Shown: positions 51,873 to 60,783 of the stretch, one piece after another
How positions within the stretch are numbered: the first letter of the stretch is position 1
How the letters are laid out: every line of letters begins with the position of its first letter
DNA from: Chloroflexota bacterium
Lineage (GTDB): Bacteria; Chloroflexota; Anaerolineae; Aggregatilineales; Phototrophicaceae
Direction of reading: 5' to 3'
Assembly (NCBI GenBank): GCA_011525385.1
Contig: WTGF01000059.1
Location: forward strand, 62,001-126,000
Length of the DNA: 64,000 nucleotides
The notes under the pieces: generated by a model
What the model saw: the letters and a program-made list of their open reading frames with translations, nothing else
Database searches by the model: none
What the model was told of the DNA's origin: nothing
Made by a program: the position numbers and the translations under genes

Positions 51873-52424
51873 ATGTCAGTGATTAGCAAGCTGATTCAAG
51901 TCGCGGTCGCGCTGCTTTGTTTGGGCGCGGCTGCTGCTGTTCTGCGCGACAATGGCTTGCCGACAAGCGCTTCAAGAGTACGTGAGTCGGGTCAGAGCCG
52001 CACAGCGACGATCGGGACGGCGGCGCCCTCGTTCACACTACAAACGCACAGGTCAGAAGACTTCACACTGCGTCCAGCAAGGGGCGCGACTGTGCTCAAC
52101 TTCTGGGCGACCTGGTGCCAACCCTGCCGCGCCGAAATGAAGGAACTGCAAGCGCTGTTCGAGTCCAAATCCGAATCGCCCCGCATAATCGCGGTCAATC
52201 TCGGCGAGTCAATTACATCTGTGAGAAAATGGGTCGGAGACTTGGGGCTCACTTATACCGTGCTGCTTGATCCGCAGTTCAGTGTAGCATCGCTTTATGG
52301 CGTGCGTGGGCTACCGACGACCTTTCTGCTTGATTCGCAGATGATAGTAAGACAAGTTTATTTTGGACCGGTGAGTGCTGTTGGACTGCTCCGGAGCATA
52401 GATGGTTTTGCCAAAGAATCGTGA
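51873..52424 (+). CDS. TlpA/ResA-like thioredoxin-family protein
   Basis: Membrane-anchored or exported thiol-disulfide protein of 183 residues. An N-terminal hydrophobic segment (near 7-22) is followed by a linker and a TlpA fold with the active site FWATWCQPCRAEM (CQPC near 82-85) and the cis-Pro block RGLPTTFLLD. It lies downstream of the CcdA-thioredoxin fusion, which could keep it reduced. An in-frame ATG at 51831 would add 14 residues; I prefer 51873, which puts the basic-hydrophobic signal at the start. The DUF2085 gene follows after 12 bases. Confidence 0.85.
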   Translation: MSVISKLIQVAVALLCLGAAAAVLRDNGLPTSASRVRESGQSRTATIGTAAPSFTLQTHRSEDFTLRPARGATVLNFWATWCQPCRAEMKELQALFESKSESPRIIAVNLGESITSVRKWVGDLGLTYTVLLDPQFSVASLYGVRGLPTTFLLDSQMIVRQVYFGPVSAVGLLRSIDGFAKES

Positions 52425-52436
52425 CCGAATAGTCGG

Positions 52437-53210
52437 ATGAATACCATCATTTCCTGGTTGCGAAGGATAGGTCACTTTGGCGCGCGCAAGTGGCTGTGGA
52501 TTGTGATGAGCGCCCTCGGCATATACATCAGCTTGCCCTGGTTGGCGCCGACCCTGGCCAAGGTCGGTTTGTATGGTCCCGCCGATTTTATCTACACGAT
52601 TTATAGTCCCTTTTGCCACCAGTTCGCTTTTCGATCGCCCTTCTTGTACGGCGAGCAGCTCTTCTATCCGCGGGGCGCGGCCGGCACCAACTACAAGCCC
52701 TTTGAAGAATTCGCGATCGAGTCTCCTCGATTCCTCGAGCAGTATCGATATTGGCAGTCTGCCTATTACGGCGGCGCAGCGACATCGACGCCGACACTTG
52801 ACGATTTGGGGGTCTACAGCGTGGCGCAGCAATTCGCCGCCAGGCATTTCATCGGCGACGAGATACTTGGCTACAAAACGAGCCTCTGCGCCCGTGACCT
52901 GGCGATCTACACGATGATGTTCCTTGGCGGGCTGGTCTACTGGCGTTATCGCTGGCGCATTCGCCCCTTGCCAATCCTCGTTTACCTTTTCGTCGGTTTG
53001 GGACCGATCGCGCTGGATGGATTCAGCCAGTTACTCAGCTATCCGCCATTTGAGTTTTGGCAAGTCAGAGAAACGGAGCCGCTCTATCGGCTGGTCACCG
53101 GAGGGATCTTCGGACTGATGAGCGCCTGGCTGGCCTTCCCGCATATCGAACGGTCGCTGGACGACATCGCCACACGGCTCGAAGCGGCTGACCATAGCGC
53201 GCTTGAATAA
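52437..53210 (+). CDS. DUF2085-family membrane protein
   Basis: Protein of 257 residues with helices near 20-40, 160-178, 185-203 and 220-238. It holds the DUF2085 signature: a YSPFCHQFAFRS block (near 59-70) and a later CARDLAIYTMMFLGG (near 152-166), whose Cys, His and Arg residues are conserved in the family. The function is unknown. It follows the thioredoxin-like gene after 12 bases and converges with the PspA gene, so it may belong to the redox-protein transcript. Confidence 0.8.
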   Translation: MNTIISWLRRIGHFGARKWLWIVMSALGIYISLPWLAPTLAKVGLYGPADFIYTIYSPFCHQFAFRSPFLYGEQLFYPRGAAGTNYKPFEEFAIESPRFLEQYRYWQSAYYGGAATSTPTLDDLGVYSVAQQFAARHFIGDEILGYKTSLCARDLAIYTMMFLGGLVYWRYRWRIRPLPILVYLFVGLGPIALDGFSQLLSYPPFEFWQVRETEPLYRLVTGGIFGLMSAWLAFPHIERSLDDIATRLEAADHSALE

Positions 53211-53222
53211 GCACTCAAGAAC

Positions 53223-53984
53223 CTAAGTCGAATCAGAATCGTCTTCCGGTTTGCTGAGGCGCGACAGCCTCGCATCCATATTCGGCTTGTCGCTTTTGCG
53301 CGGCTTTGGCGTTCGCGGATCGGGCTCTTCGTCAACGACTACGTCGAATCGCTCGTAATGACCTGTGATCTGAGACGGCTTGGGAACCGGCGAATTGTTT
53401 AACAGGTTCTCCAAACCGGAGCGCGCTTCGTCCAGTTTGTCAGTGACTGCGCCAATGATCGAACTACCTTGATTATTGGACTCGGCGCCGTCCCGCGCAT
53501 CCTCCACCGGGATACGTTTGCGCGCCGAACCACGGCCGGCTACAGTTGTACGCGACTGCTCCCTTCGTTCCCGGCCATCCAATGCCATCTCGACCGTCGT
53601 CATCTCCTGCATCAGATGCTGGGTTAGCAGACGATGATCGCGCAATTCGGATTCGGCGATTGTCAACTGCTGCCCCTTCAAATTCAGTTGATTCTGAAGG
53701 CGCCGCGCGCTGAATTCGTCCCCCGCCTGCAGAACCCGATCAACCTGTTGATCCAGGTCTGCCACTTCACGCATGAGGGATTCAATCTTCGCTTGCAGAT
53801 CGTCCTCGTAGTCTATCGCCTCTTCCAGGCGTTGGCGCAAGGACTGTACCGATCGACGCGGGTTCTTTTCCGCGTCTTCGGCGTTCAGCTTGATGCGCGC
53901 CAAGGGGGACCTGGGATTCCTGCCCAGCAGGTCATTGACTTGTGCATTGACAAGGGTATTGATCTTGTCGAATAAGCTTGACAT
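53223..53984 (-). CDS. PspA/IM30-family membrane-stress protein
   Basis: Coiled-coil protein of 253 residues of the PspA/Vipp1 (ESCRT-III-like) family, which binds the inner face of the membrane and stabilises it under stress. The N-terminal amphipathic helix is SSLFDKINTLVNAQVNDLL, and long heptad helices run from about 40 to 150. The C-terminal 100 residues are a charged, disordered tail not found in short PspA. The start has a strong AGGAGA site. A repeat element lies directly upstream, between it and a membrane glycosyltransferase gene on the same strand. Confidence 0.88.
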   Translation of the reverse strand: MSSLFDKINTLVNAQVNDLLGRNPRSPLARIKLNAEDAEKNPRRSVQSLRQRLEEAIDYEDDLQAKIESLMREVADLDQQVDRVLQAGDEFSARRLQNQLNLKGQQLTIAESELRDHRLLTQHLMQEMTTVEMALDGRERREQSRTTVAGRGSARKRIPVEDARDGAESNNQGSSIIGAVTDKLDEARSGLENLLNNSPVPKPSQITGHYERFDVVVDEEPDPRTPKPRKSDKPNMDARLSRLSKPEDDSDST

Positions 53985-53999
53985 CTTTCTCCTTTTTTT

Positions 54000-54092
54000 G
54001 ATAACCGTAATCTGCGATAGCCGAGCGGGTTTATTATTATGTGTGAGCGCGACATTCCTGGGACCTTTTCGCCGATTACGCGCCGAGCGGCC
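54000..54092 (+). repeat. dispersed palindromic repeat, copy E
   Basis: Same variant left half as copy D (ATAACCGTAATCTGCGATAG), then GTTTATTATTATGTGTGAGC, CCTTTTCGCCGATTACGCGC and GAGCGGC. It occupies most of the 176-base gap between the membrane glycosyltransferase gene and the PspA gene, and its left end touches the PspA ribosome-binding region. Confidence 0.8.
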
Positions 54093-54160
54093 ATTTCCTG
54101 GCGCAAATGCGTTCTGCTACGCCTATTATAACGCAAGTGAAAGGCATCGCGTTTTAAGTG

Positions 54161-55861
54161 TCACTCGTCTTCAGGGCAATCGCCCTGCCAGTTCAATCGA
54201 TATACAGACATATTTTGGCCACCTGCGGCTCGCGCTGCCCGCCCTTCAGTTGTGAACATGAGACAGAGTCGCTCGTCAACGCCAGTCCCGCCCGGAATCT
54301 GGTCCGGAAAAGCAAAGAGGACCTTGACGCCTTGCGACTCAAGCAGCGCCCATACGGCCCCTGCGTCGCGCAAAATGGGAATCACTTCGGGACTGAGCAA
54401 TCCAGCCAGATCCAGGATGCTGCGCCCTGCAAAGTATCCGAAGGCCCCGATGTCATGACCCGCTACCAAATCAGCTTCCGCGACATTGGCGCTGATCCAC
54501 TTCGCGGTCCGCACCATCTCCTCATTCACAATCGCAACATCCTCGCGGAACACCACCGGTCCGACTGCCAGCGTGAAGACAGCGCCACATGACAATGTCG
54601 CGCCCAGCCAGACTCGCGACAGAATACGACTGAACCGTCGCGAACGTAGATTGTTCATCGCATAGGCTAAACCGATGCCGCCGCATAAAACGATCGGGGG
54701 CAAGATCGGGATCAAATACCTGCCATGCTGGTAGGCTGCCGGCAGCCGAGCCGCGTAGAGCAGGACCAGCGCGACAACCCAAAACAAGGGCAGAATCGCG
54801 ATCAATGTCGGAAGGCGAAATCGTCCGCGGGCCGCAAGCCACATGTATACCGCCAGTCCCGGGAGAACAAGAAACTGCGCGCCGGCGCATACCGGAACCA
54901 CGATACTGAGGATACGCGACAGGATTGGCGCCCCCAACAGGATTTGCTGTTGTTGAATTTTCGCGGTAACGCTCGAAGGCAGCAAGGAGCCTGTCAATGT
55001 CCAGTTGAAATAGACATAGGGCACGACGATAACAGCGAAGGTCAATAGTGCAATCGAAGCATAAACTGCAAGTCGCGCGAGGGTTGTCTCTAGCAACTTG
55101 ACAACCCTCGCTCCCCCCAGGTCTGCCTGTGATTGCATGCCGGTAGCGAAAAGTTTTGCTTTGAGTGTAGCCGCTCGGCGGCAGCGAAAAGGTCTGCCCC
55201 GCTCACGCAAAATCGTAAGCGTTCTCGTCGCATGAGCGACGCGGTTTACGGAAACAGGAGTGGCTTCGCTTGAGATTACGGAGACCAAGACCAGCGCGCT
55301 GAGCAGCATACCTTCCGGCCGCGTCAAGGTCACAAGGCCGGACAGTAGACCCAAGGTGATGGCATGCCCTGAACTTGGCGCGGACGAGCGGCCCAAGAAT
55401 GGTCGCCAGGCCCAGTAAACCAGCGCCGTCGTCAGCAAGCAAAAGACGATCGTCTCCATACCCGCAACTGCCGACCAAACCAGATGCCATGTTCCCAAAG
55501 TCAAGGCTGGCGGCAGCCAGGACCATCCCGCATTCCATGAAGGAAGCCAAGCCGACATGCGCGCCAGCAACATGCCCAGTAATGCCAGAGTTGTCGCGCC
55601 AAGGGCAAGGGACCAAAGCGGATAGGCAATGCCTAGCTTATAGCCGATTGCCAACAACATGACATACAGCGGAGATGTTGTTGCGGCGCTCGGGTTGCCC
55701 GGCACGAGCGACCACTCCCCGTGTGCCGCCAGGTTGCGGGCGTATCCTTGATGTATCCAACTGTCGTCCAAAGGGAAACCGCCGCCGCTCGCCTCGTAGA
55801 GCCCGGCCAAGGCAAAAGAAACGATGAGAATCGCGATATCAAGATGCTTTTGGCGAGTCAT
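54161..55861 (-). CDS. polytopic membrane glycosyltransferase-like protein (GT-C type) with an embedded repeat copy
   Basis: Membrane protein of 566 residues with about ten helices and a GT-C-like first periplasmic loop (GGFPLDDSWIHQGYARNL near 27-44) whose Asp pair is the usual catalytic acid. Such enzymes use lipid-linked sugars. A loop after the helix TRPEGMLLSALVLVSVI contains about 27 residues (about 205-231, basic, Arg-rich) encoded by repeat copy F read in frame. The rest of the fold continues normally, with a C-terminal soluble domain (about 440-560). Start ATG 55861 overlaps the upstream gene by 23 bases; the frame open from 55981 lies inside that gene. Specific sugar unknown. Confidence 0.78.
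   Translation of the reverse strand: MTRQKHLDIAILIVSFALAGLYEASGGGFPLDDSWIHQGYARNLAAHGEWSLVPGNPSAATTSPLYVMLLAIGYKLGIAYPLWSLALGATTLALLGMLLARMSAWLPSWNAGWSWLPPALTLGTWHLVWSAVAGMETIVFCLLTTALVYWAWRPFLGRSSAPSSGHAITLGLLSGLVTLTRPEGMLLSALVLVSVISSEATPVSVNRVAHATRTLTILRERGRPFRCRRAATLKAKLFATGMQSQADLGGARVVKLLETTLARLAVYASIALLTFAVIVVPYVYFNWTLTGSLLPSSVTAKIQQQQILLGAPILSRILSIVVPVCAGAQFLVLPGLAVYMWLAARGRFRLPTLIAILPLFWVVALVLLYAARLPAAYQHGRYLIPILPPIVLCGGIGLAYAMNNLRSRRFSRILSRVWLGATLSCGAVFTLAVGPVVFREDVAIVNEEMVRTAKWISANVAEADLVAGHDIGAFGYFAGRSILDLAGLLSPEVIPILRDAGAVWALLESQGVKVLFAFPDQIPGGTGVDERLCLMFTTEGRAARAAGGQNMSVYRLNWQGDCPEDE
55169..55249 (-). repeat. dispersed palindromic repeat, copy F, inside a coding region
   Basis: Read on the minus strand it runs GTAAACCGCGTCGCTCATGC, GACGAGAACGCTTACGATTT, TGCGTGAGCGGGGCAGACCT and TTTCGCTGCCGCCGAGCGGC, nearly the same as copies A and C. 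It has no stop codon in the frame used by the surrounding glycosyltransferase gene. The hairpin CGTCGC-TCAT-GCGACG is perfect. Confidence 0.85.
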
Positions 55862-57434
55862 GCAGGAACTCATAGAGACGGGCATCTGGCAGGTTTTCCA
55901 AGGGAATCTGACGCAGGAATCCCGGTGGATCGTCAAGGTCGAATTGGAGCTTGCGCGGCGCGGCGCGCGCGAATCCGTCATCGGTCACGTTTTCCATCAG
56001 GATGTAACCGACGTCGTATTTGGCAGCTATCTCGAAGGCAAGATCAATGGATTCGTTAGGCAAAGAAACGCCAGTCATGCCCAACTGGTAATAGAGCCGC
56101 GCCGGATCATTGATCATGACACGAGCAGCGTCTGGCAGAACTGAATGGATGGCGGCGTAGGCGGCGGGAAGCGACGGTTCTTGATCTATGCCGGCGCGGT
56201 CCGCGATCAAAAGAGAAAGGGAAGCGCCGACGATCAGCACCGTCATTGAATACAAGGGCTTGGTATAGCCGCGATTCCACGATTCCCTTCGTTTGGCGAT
56301 GCAGTTGATGACGTCGTCCAAGCCCAAAACCCCCAAGACCATCCAAAAGGGAAACAAGGCGGAGACGGCATGGAATAGGCCACCTCGGTAGCCCGGCAAC
56401 GGGAAGACCAGACACATCAACAGGTGGATAGCGATAGCGCAGAACCAGAAGCCGCCAAGGAGAGGATCTCGCCGTCTGCGCCAGAGGCCAATCAACATGA
56501 AGGGCGCCAACGCGATCATGCCCTCAACCGCGACAAATGTTCCGATACCGTTTGCTATCCCGATAGCGCGCGTTCTCGCTAAAGTTTCGAGACCGTCAGC
56601 AAAAAAACTCCTCGGCGACGCATCGTTGGGATAGTTGAACAAGTCGTCATATTCTCGGAACCAGATGGCTCGCAAGCCCCCTTCCGGCAATACAGCGCCT
56701 GTCGCGTTCAGATTGCGCAGGAACCAGGGAAACATGGTGAGCAAGTAGCACATCAAAATCACGGCCATGCAAACGCCGCGATTCCAACCCATTCGCGAGG
56801 GCATTGCCGGCCTACAAAAGCTGACCAGAAGCGCAGTGAACAGCATCAACACGCCGTCGGGACGCGTCAGGTGACAAAGCCCGGCGAAAAGGCCGGACAA
56901 GGCGGCATAGAGGAAGCGATTCCCTTTCGATTTTGCCGACATCCCGATCAACAGCAGACAGAGCGACCCAATAAGAGCGTAGGGAGCGAAGGTGTCAATC
57001 GCGCCCCAACGCGGCGCAAAGAAGCCTCCCATTACTGTCAGCAGACCCGCGACCCAGGCCTGCCGACGCTCGCCGCCCAGCATAAGCGCGAGAAAATACG
57101 CGACTACTCCGGCGCCCCCCGCCGCCAGTACAAACAAGAGCTGCGCTGCCCCAAAGCTATCCGGCGCCGCAAGCAGCGCCATGCCGATCGCCGCCAACAC
57201 TGATGTCAGCGGCATCCAGTAGCGATGCGAGGGCGCGGGCAAGCTTTCGGGAGCGTCGACATAAGTCCACAGATAGTGGTCGGCGAACCCGTCGCCAGCA
57301 TGCAAGCTCTTTGCCGCATTCAAATGATAGAAGCTATCCGTGTAACCCGGCCCATTTGCGAAGAGCCCCGCCATCGCCCAGGCCATCAGAAGCGCAACGA
57401 TCCCAAAGATTACAACACCGCAATGCCTGCCCAT
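55839..57434 (-). CDS. polytopic membrane glycosyltransferase-like protein (GT-C type)
   Basis: Membrane protein of 531 residues, about eleven helices. The first loop GPGYTDSFYHLNAAKSLHAG (near 28-47) has the acidic residues where GT-C enzymes (ArnT/PMT-like, GT39/83) carry the catalytic Asp. LTRPDGVLMLFTALL is shared in form with the next gene in the same cluster (LTRPEGMLLSALVLV), so the two are probably paralogues. The C-terminal 110 residues are soluble. It follows a helical-repeat protein gene after 4 bases and overlaps the next gene by 23 bases. Sugar and acceptor are unknown. Confidence 0.8.
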   Translation of the reverse strand: MGRHCGVVIFGIVALLMAWAMAGLFANGPGYTDSFYHLNAAKSLHAGDGFADHYLWTYVDAPESLPAPSHRYWMPLTSVLAAIGMALLAAPDSFGAAQLLFVLAAGGAGVVAYFLALMLGGERRQAWVAGLLTVMGGFFAPRWGAIDTFAPYALIGSLCLLLIGMSAKSKGNRFLYAALSGLFAGLCHLTRPDGVLMLFTALLVSFCRPAMPSRMGWNRGVCMAVILMCYLLTMFPWFLRNLNATGAVLPEGGLRAIWFREYDDLFNYPNDASPRSFFADGLETLARTRAIGIANGIGTFVAVEGMIALAPFMLIGLWRRRRDPLLGGFWFCAIAIHLLMCLVFPLPGYRGGLFHAVSALFPFWMVLGVLGLDDVINCIAKRRESWNRGYTKPLYSMTVLIVGASLSLLIADRAGIDQEPSLPAAYAAIHSVLPDAARVMINDPARLYYQLGMTGVSLPNESIDLAFEIAAKYDVGYILMENVTDDGFARAAPRKLQFDLDDPPGFLRQIPLENLPDARLYEFLHDSPKAS

Positions 57435-57438
57435 GTGT

Positions 57439-57969
57439 TTAATCGTCCAACTGCTTGATCATTGCGATCGCTCTGCTAGCGGTCATTTGCAGGCGCTTGT
57501 CGCCGCTGTGACGCCAGCGATCCAAAATGGTCTTGAGCTTGGCGTCGCGCAGATTCACGCGAATAGGCGGGCTTTTCTCCAGGCATTTGCTAAGCGCGTG
57601 ACAGGCTTGATACGCGGCCTCATCGGATAGCTGCTCGCCTATCGACTTGATCAATGCCAAGAGCGGCCCCAACAGCACGGCGCCCTCAACTTTGCCCAAG
57701 GTCCAGATGGCGCTTGCCCGGCTTTCTTTCAAGCGGAGCGCGAGTTGCGATAGATGCTCGGCGACCATTTCCTGTTCGTCGCTGGAAAGCCGCAGTCGCA
57801 ATTGCTCTCGCGACAAGGTGCGCGCCGCCAACTCGTCGTCCGCTTCCAGGTTGCTCCGATCAAGAACGAGCCCGAGTTGAAACATGGCATACTCGCGCTG
57901 ATCGAAATCATTTGAAGCGGATAGCGTAAGCAAGTCTTCCAGCGCTCGCATGCGGCGTCGCCTTTTCAT
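57439..57969 (-). CDS. small helical-repeat (HEAT-like) protein in the glycosyltransferase cluster
   Basis: A 176-residue, almost wholly alpha-helical protein with recurring patterns such as ASAIWTLGKVEGAVLLGPLLALIKSI and AYQACHALSKCLE that resemble HEAT-like repeats. There is no signal peptide or membrane helix. The ATG at 57969 overlaps the stop of the upstream glycosyltransferase gene (ATGA), and the next glycosyltransferase starts 4 bases after its stop, so it is firmly embedded in the operon. It may be a scaffold for the membrane enzymes; that is a guess. A longer frame from 58095 would overlap the neighbour by 130 bases and is unlikely. Confidence 0.65.
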   Translation of the reverse strand: MKRRRRMRALEDLLTLSASNDFDQREYAMFQLGLVLDRSNLEADDELAARTLSREQLRLRLSSDEQEMVAEHLSQLALRLKESRASAIWTLGKVEGAVLLGPLLALIKSIGEQLSDEAAYQACHALSKCLEKSPPIRVNLRDAKLKTILDRWRHSGDKRLQMTASRAIAMIKQLDD

Positions 57970-59237
57970 TGCGTCTGCCGCTTGCTCATCTTTGGAGCCG
58001 CTGGATGTTCTCGCAAAACCTTGTAGAAGGCCAACGCCAGCCCCGCAAGCAATCCGGTGCGCAAGAGTAAGATCAGCGCCCAGGGCAAGAACCACTCGCC
58101 TCCCATCTGTCCCGGCGGATCCAGATCACCGGTGCGGCTCCACAGAACCGGATACTCCGCGAAAGCCAGGGAGCTCAGCGCGATGGTTGCCAGTACGCCG
58201 CGGACGCTGGGAAACGCGAGCAAGGTCAACGGTATGATTAAGGTCACCCACTGTGGGCTCCAGGCTTGCGCTTGTAGATAGAAGATCAGAACGGTAATCC
58301 CTGCGAAGGCGACCAGGCCGCGATCGTCATAGCGTTTTGTCGTGACGAAAACCACGATCCCCAGGCCGGCCGCGATCGCCAGCCGTAACCCGTTGGCGAT
58401 CCTCGCCCCATTCCTGCCTTCATTACCGACCTTGCTCGGCAGCTTAAGCCGGTCTTCAACCGTGCCGAAGTTTCCAGTCGAGTAATTGCCGTCTAGCAGG
58501 GCCCAAATGGTCTGCGAACTGGACTTTTCAGCTTGCGCTCGTAAGGAGATGGACGCCAATTCCTGATTGATGGCAAACGGAGGGAGATAAACCAGAATCA
58601 CCAGGATCGCGCTGAGCGTTGCGAAGCGAATGACAGTCGTCGGTCGACGATAGCGTATGACCGCCCCGAATACCAGCGCGGGCACGAACTTCACCAAAAT
58701 GCCGGCAGCTACCGCCAAGGCAGCTTGTGAATCACGCCCTTTGATCAAGTAGTAAATGCCGATCAGGAAAAAGAAATTCATCATGCTATCGAAATTCCAC
58801 CACATGAAAATGGCGGGGGCAATCGAGATCGCATAAACCCATGCCAGGTTTGTGCCGCTGGATTCGCCATAGAGCAGGCGGCCGATGCCCCGAACCAAGA
58901 GCAAGTTCCCGGTCTCGAAAACGAGCATCAGCATGCCTAATACGAAAGACCAGTTGCTGTAATTGACTTTATCGCCCAAAAGCAGATAGACGCCGGTGGA
59001 AATCGCCGGCCAAATTGGCGGGAATTCACTCCACCAATCTCGGAAGGGCAACTTGCCTTCACCGGCAAGCGCGGCCAGGCGGAAGTGAAATAGCCTATCG
59101 CCGCCGGCGCCAATACCAACTTCGCCATGTTCCGTCAGGACTGGCTGGTAAGCCAGAAGCATCAAGAGACGAAAGCTCAGGTAGAGCATCACCAGCACGC
59201 GCATGTCGCCAAGTGAGCCTGCAATGCCCTTATTCAT
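57966..59237 (-). CDS. polytopic membrane glycosyltransferase-like protein
   Basis: Membrane protein of 423 residues with about eleven helices. The first large loop contains GIGAGGDRLFHFRLAALAGEGKLPFRDWWSEFPP (about 41-74), the acidic, aromatic-rich pattern of GT-C enzymes such as the GT87 mannosyltransferases. A later block, FDSMMNFFFLIGIYYLIKGR, is also typical. It lacks the soluble C-terminal domain of the two downstream paralogue-like proteins. It lies 6 bases after the preceding gene. Function as a lipid-sugar-dependent transferase is a family-level inference. Confidence 0.75.
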   Translation of the reverse strand: MNKGIAGSLGDMRVLVMLYLSFRLLMLLAYQPVLTEHGEVGIGAGGDRLFHFRLAALAGEGKLPFRDWWSEFPPIWPAISTGVYLLLGDKVNYSNWSFVLGMLMLVFETGNLLLVRGIGRLLYGESSGTNLAWVYAISIAPAIFMWWNFDSMMNFFFLIGIYYLIKGRDSQAALAVAAGILVKFVPALVFGAVIRYRRPTTVIRFATLSAILVILVYLPPFAINQELASISLRAQAEKSSSQTIWALLDGNYSTGNFGTVEDRLKLPSKVGNEGRNGARIANGLRLAIAAGLGIVVFVTTKRYDDRGLVAFAGITVLIFYLQAQAWSPQWVTLIIPLTLLAFPSVRGVLATIALSSLAFAEYPVLWSRTGDLDPPGQMGGEWFLPWALILLLRTGLLAGLALAFYKVLREHPAAPKMSKRQTQ

Positions 59238-59243
59238 GACAAA

Positions 59244-60716
59244 TTATCCATTGCTCAAGGGGCTGCGACGCAAGAATATGCTGGCGAGCGGATCCTGAAA
59301 GGCAGTTTTCCAATCTTGATCCGATGCCAAGGCCTCGGCCAGTCCGCTATTGCTTTCAATCACGGCAAAGCCGATCCGCCAGCGGTCAAGCGCCTGCTGC
59401 CAGCCGCCCCCGGCTGTAGCGATACGATAGTATTCATCGAGGAATGACCGGTAGAGGTCGCTGCGCCCGTCGATGAACACAGGATGCTGAGGAGCATGAA
59501 ACATCAGGTATCCGCCCCAATTGTAGCTGTTGAACATATTTCCCGGTAATTCCAGGGAATCCAACTGTTCAACAGCGTCAACCGGCAAGGCGGACTTTAG
59601 ACCCGCGCTAATGGTTTCGGAGGACAGCAGGTGACCTAAGCGCGCTGCCAGACCAACTGATACGGAGATCACCAGGCAGAGGTTTACCACACCGCGGACT
59701 GGTGATTCGAAGTCTCGAAATGGGATCACCCACCCTAGGCCTTGCAAAATGTCGTCCAAGTGATCCGAGGCAACCGGTACCGCTACGATAGCGAACAGAG
59801 CAAGATTCCTCGCCGCCAGCAGACTCATCGCGGCGCTGCCGCACACCAGGAACCACTCAGTGAAGTCGAGTTTGCGCTTGCTCCAAAAAATAGTTGTGAG
59901 AACCAGCCCCAGCAAAAGGAAGAAGCCCCAGGCGCGCGTCTGACTGAAATCAGGCGATTGCCATTCCTGGATGTACCGATTCAATTCGGGCATAAAAATC
60001 GTGCTAAAGGGCACGCCATAAGCGTGAATGCCGAGCGGATTAAGAGCGAGCAACGGAATTGATGCGACGGACAGCAGCAAGAGCTTGCGAATGTACTGGA
60101 ATGGCAGAGGGCTATCGCTCGTTCCCAATTTTGAATTGAGGACTTCGCCAAGGACAAATGCGCCAATCAGAAGATAACCGATGATGAATCCGCCGTGCGC
60201 ATTGCACCAGATCATTTGCAGAGGGGGGATCCACAGCAAACGATCACGCCGGTTGTATTTCAGGTCGCGCAGGATCCAGAGCAGAACCGACGCCAACAGA
60301 AACGACAGCATCTGCGGACGCGGCGACCAGAAAACAGCCGCAGTCGCAGCGCCTAGCACAATAAGAAATGCCCGTGGATAGGCCGAACCGCGACAAGTGA
60401 CGAATAGAAAGAACATGCCAGCTACCGCCACGATCGCCGAGGCAACTGTAATCCCAGCGAAACCGGAATGTCTCCAGATCGCGTAAAGCAGGGCATCGGA
60501 AAGGGCGCTATGGTTCCAGTGGACGACGCCGGTGAGGGTATGCGAAAAGGGATCCGGGTAAATGAGTTGTCCGGTTTCGGCGATGGTTTGCCCGCTACGC
60601 AGATGCCACCACAGGTCAGTATCGACGCTGATTCGCGAAGCCATCGCGAATACCAGCAAGAAGAGAATAATTGTCGCGCTGCGTTCGGTTGTCAGTCGGT
60701 TTAGTCGACTCACCAT
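59244..60716 (-). CDS. polytopic membrane protein, glycosyltransferase-like
   Basis: Protein of 490 residues with about ten helices. The first loop, SVDTDLWWHLRSGQTIAETG (near 30-49), holds the D-x-D-x-W-W pattern found in a large group of uncharacterised membrane proteins related to GT-C enzymes. The C-terminal soluble part (about 385-490) contains NMFNSYNWGGYLMF and PVFIDGRSDLYRS, which also recur in that group. No activity has been assigned to them as far as I know. It lies between an O-antigen-ligase-like gene and another membrane glycosyltransferase gene, all on the minus strand. Confidence 0.7.
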   Translation of the reverse strand: MVSRLNRLTTERSATIILFLLVFAMASRISVDTDLWWHLRSGQTIAETGQLIYPDPFSHTLTGVVHWNHSALSDALLYAIWRHSGFAGITVASAIVAVAGMFFLFVTCRGSAYPRAFLIVLGAATAAVFWSPRPQMLSFLLASVLLWILRDLKYNRRDRLLWIPPLQMIWCNAHGGFIIGYLLIGAFVLGEVLNSKLGTSDSPLPFQYIRKLLLLSVASIPLLALNPLGIHAYGVPFSTIFMPELNRYIQEWQSPDFSQTRAWGFFLLLGLVLTTIFWSKRKLDFTEWFLVCGSAAMSLLAARNLALFAIVAVPVASDHLDDILQGLGWVIPFRDFESPVRGVVNLCLVISVSVGLAARLGHLLSSETISAGLKSALPVDAVEQLDSLELPGNMFNSYNWGGYLMFHAPQHPVFIDGRSDLYRSFLDEYYRIATAGGGWQQALDRWRIGFAVIESNSGLAEALASDQDWKTAFQDPLASIFLRRSPLSNG

Positions 60717-60783
60717 ATTCCTTCCCGCTGCCGACTTGAAAAGAGTGCGAGTTTCGCATGCCTGAATTGATTGCGGAACAGAC

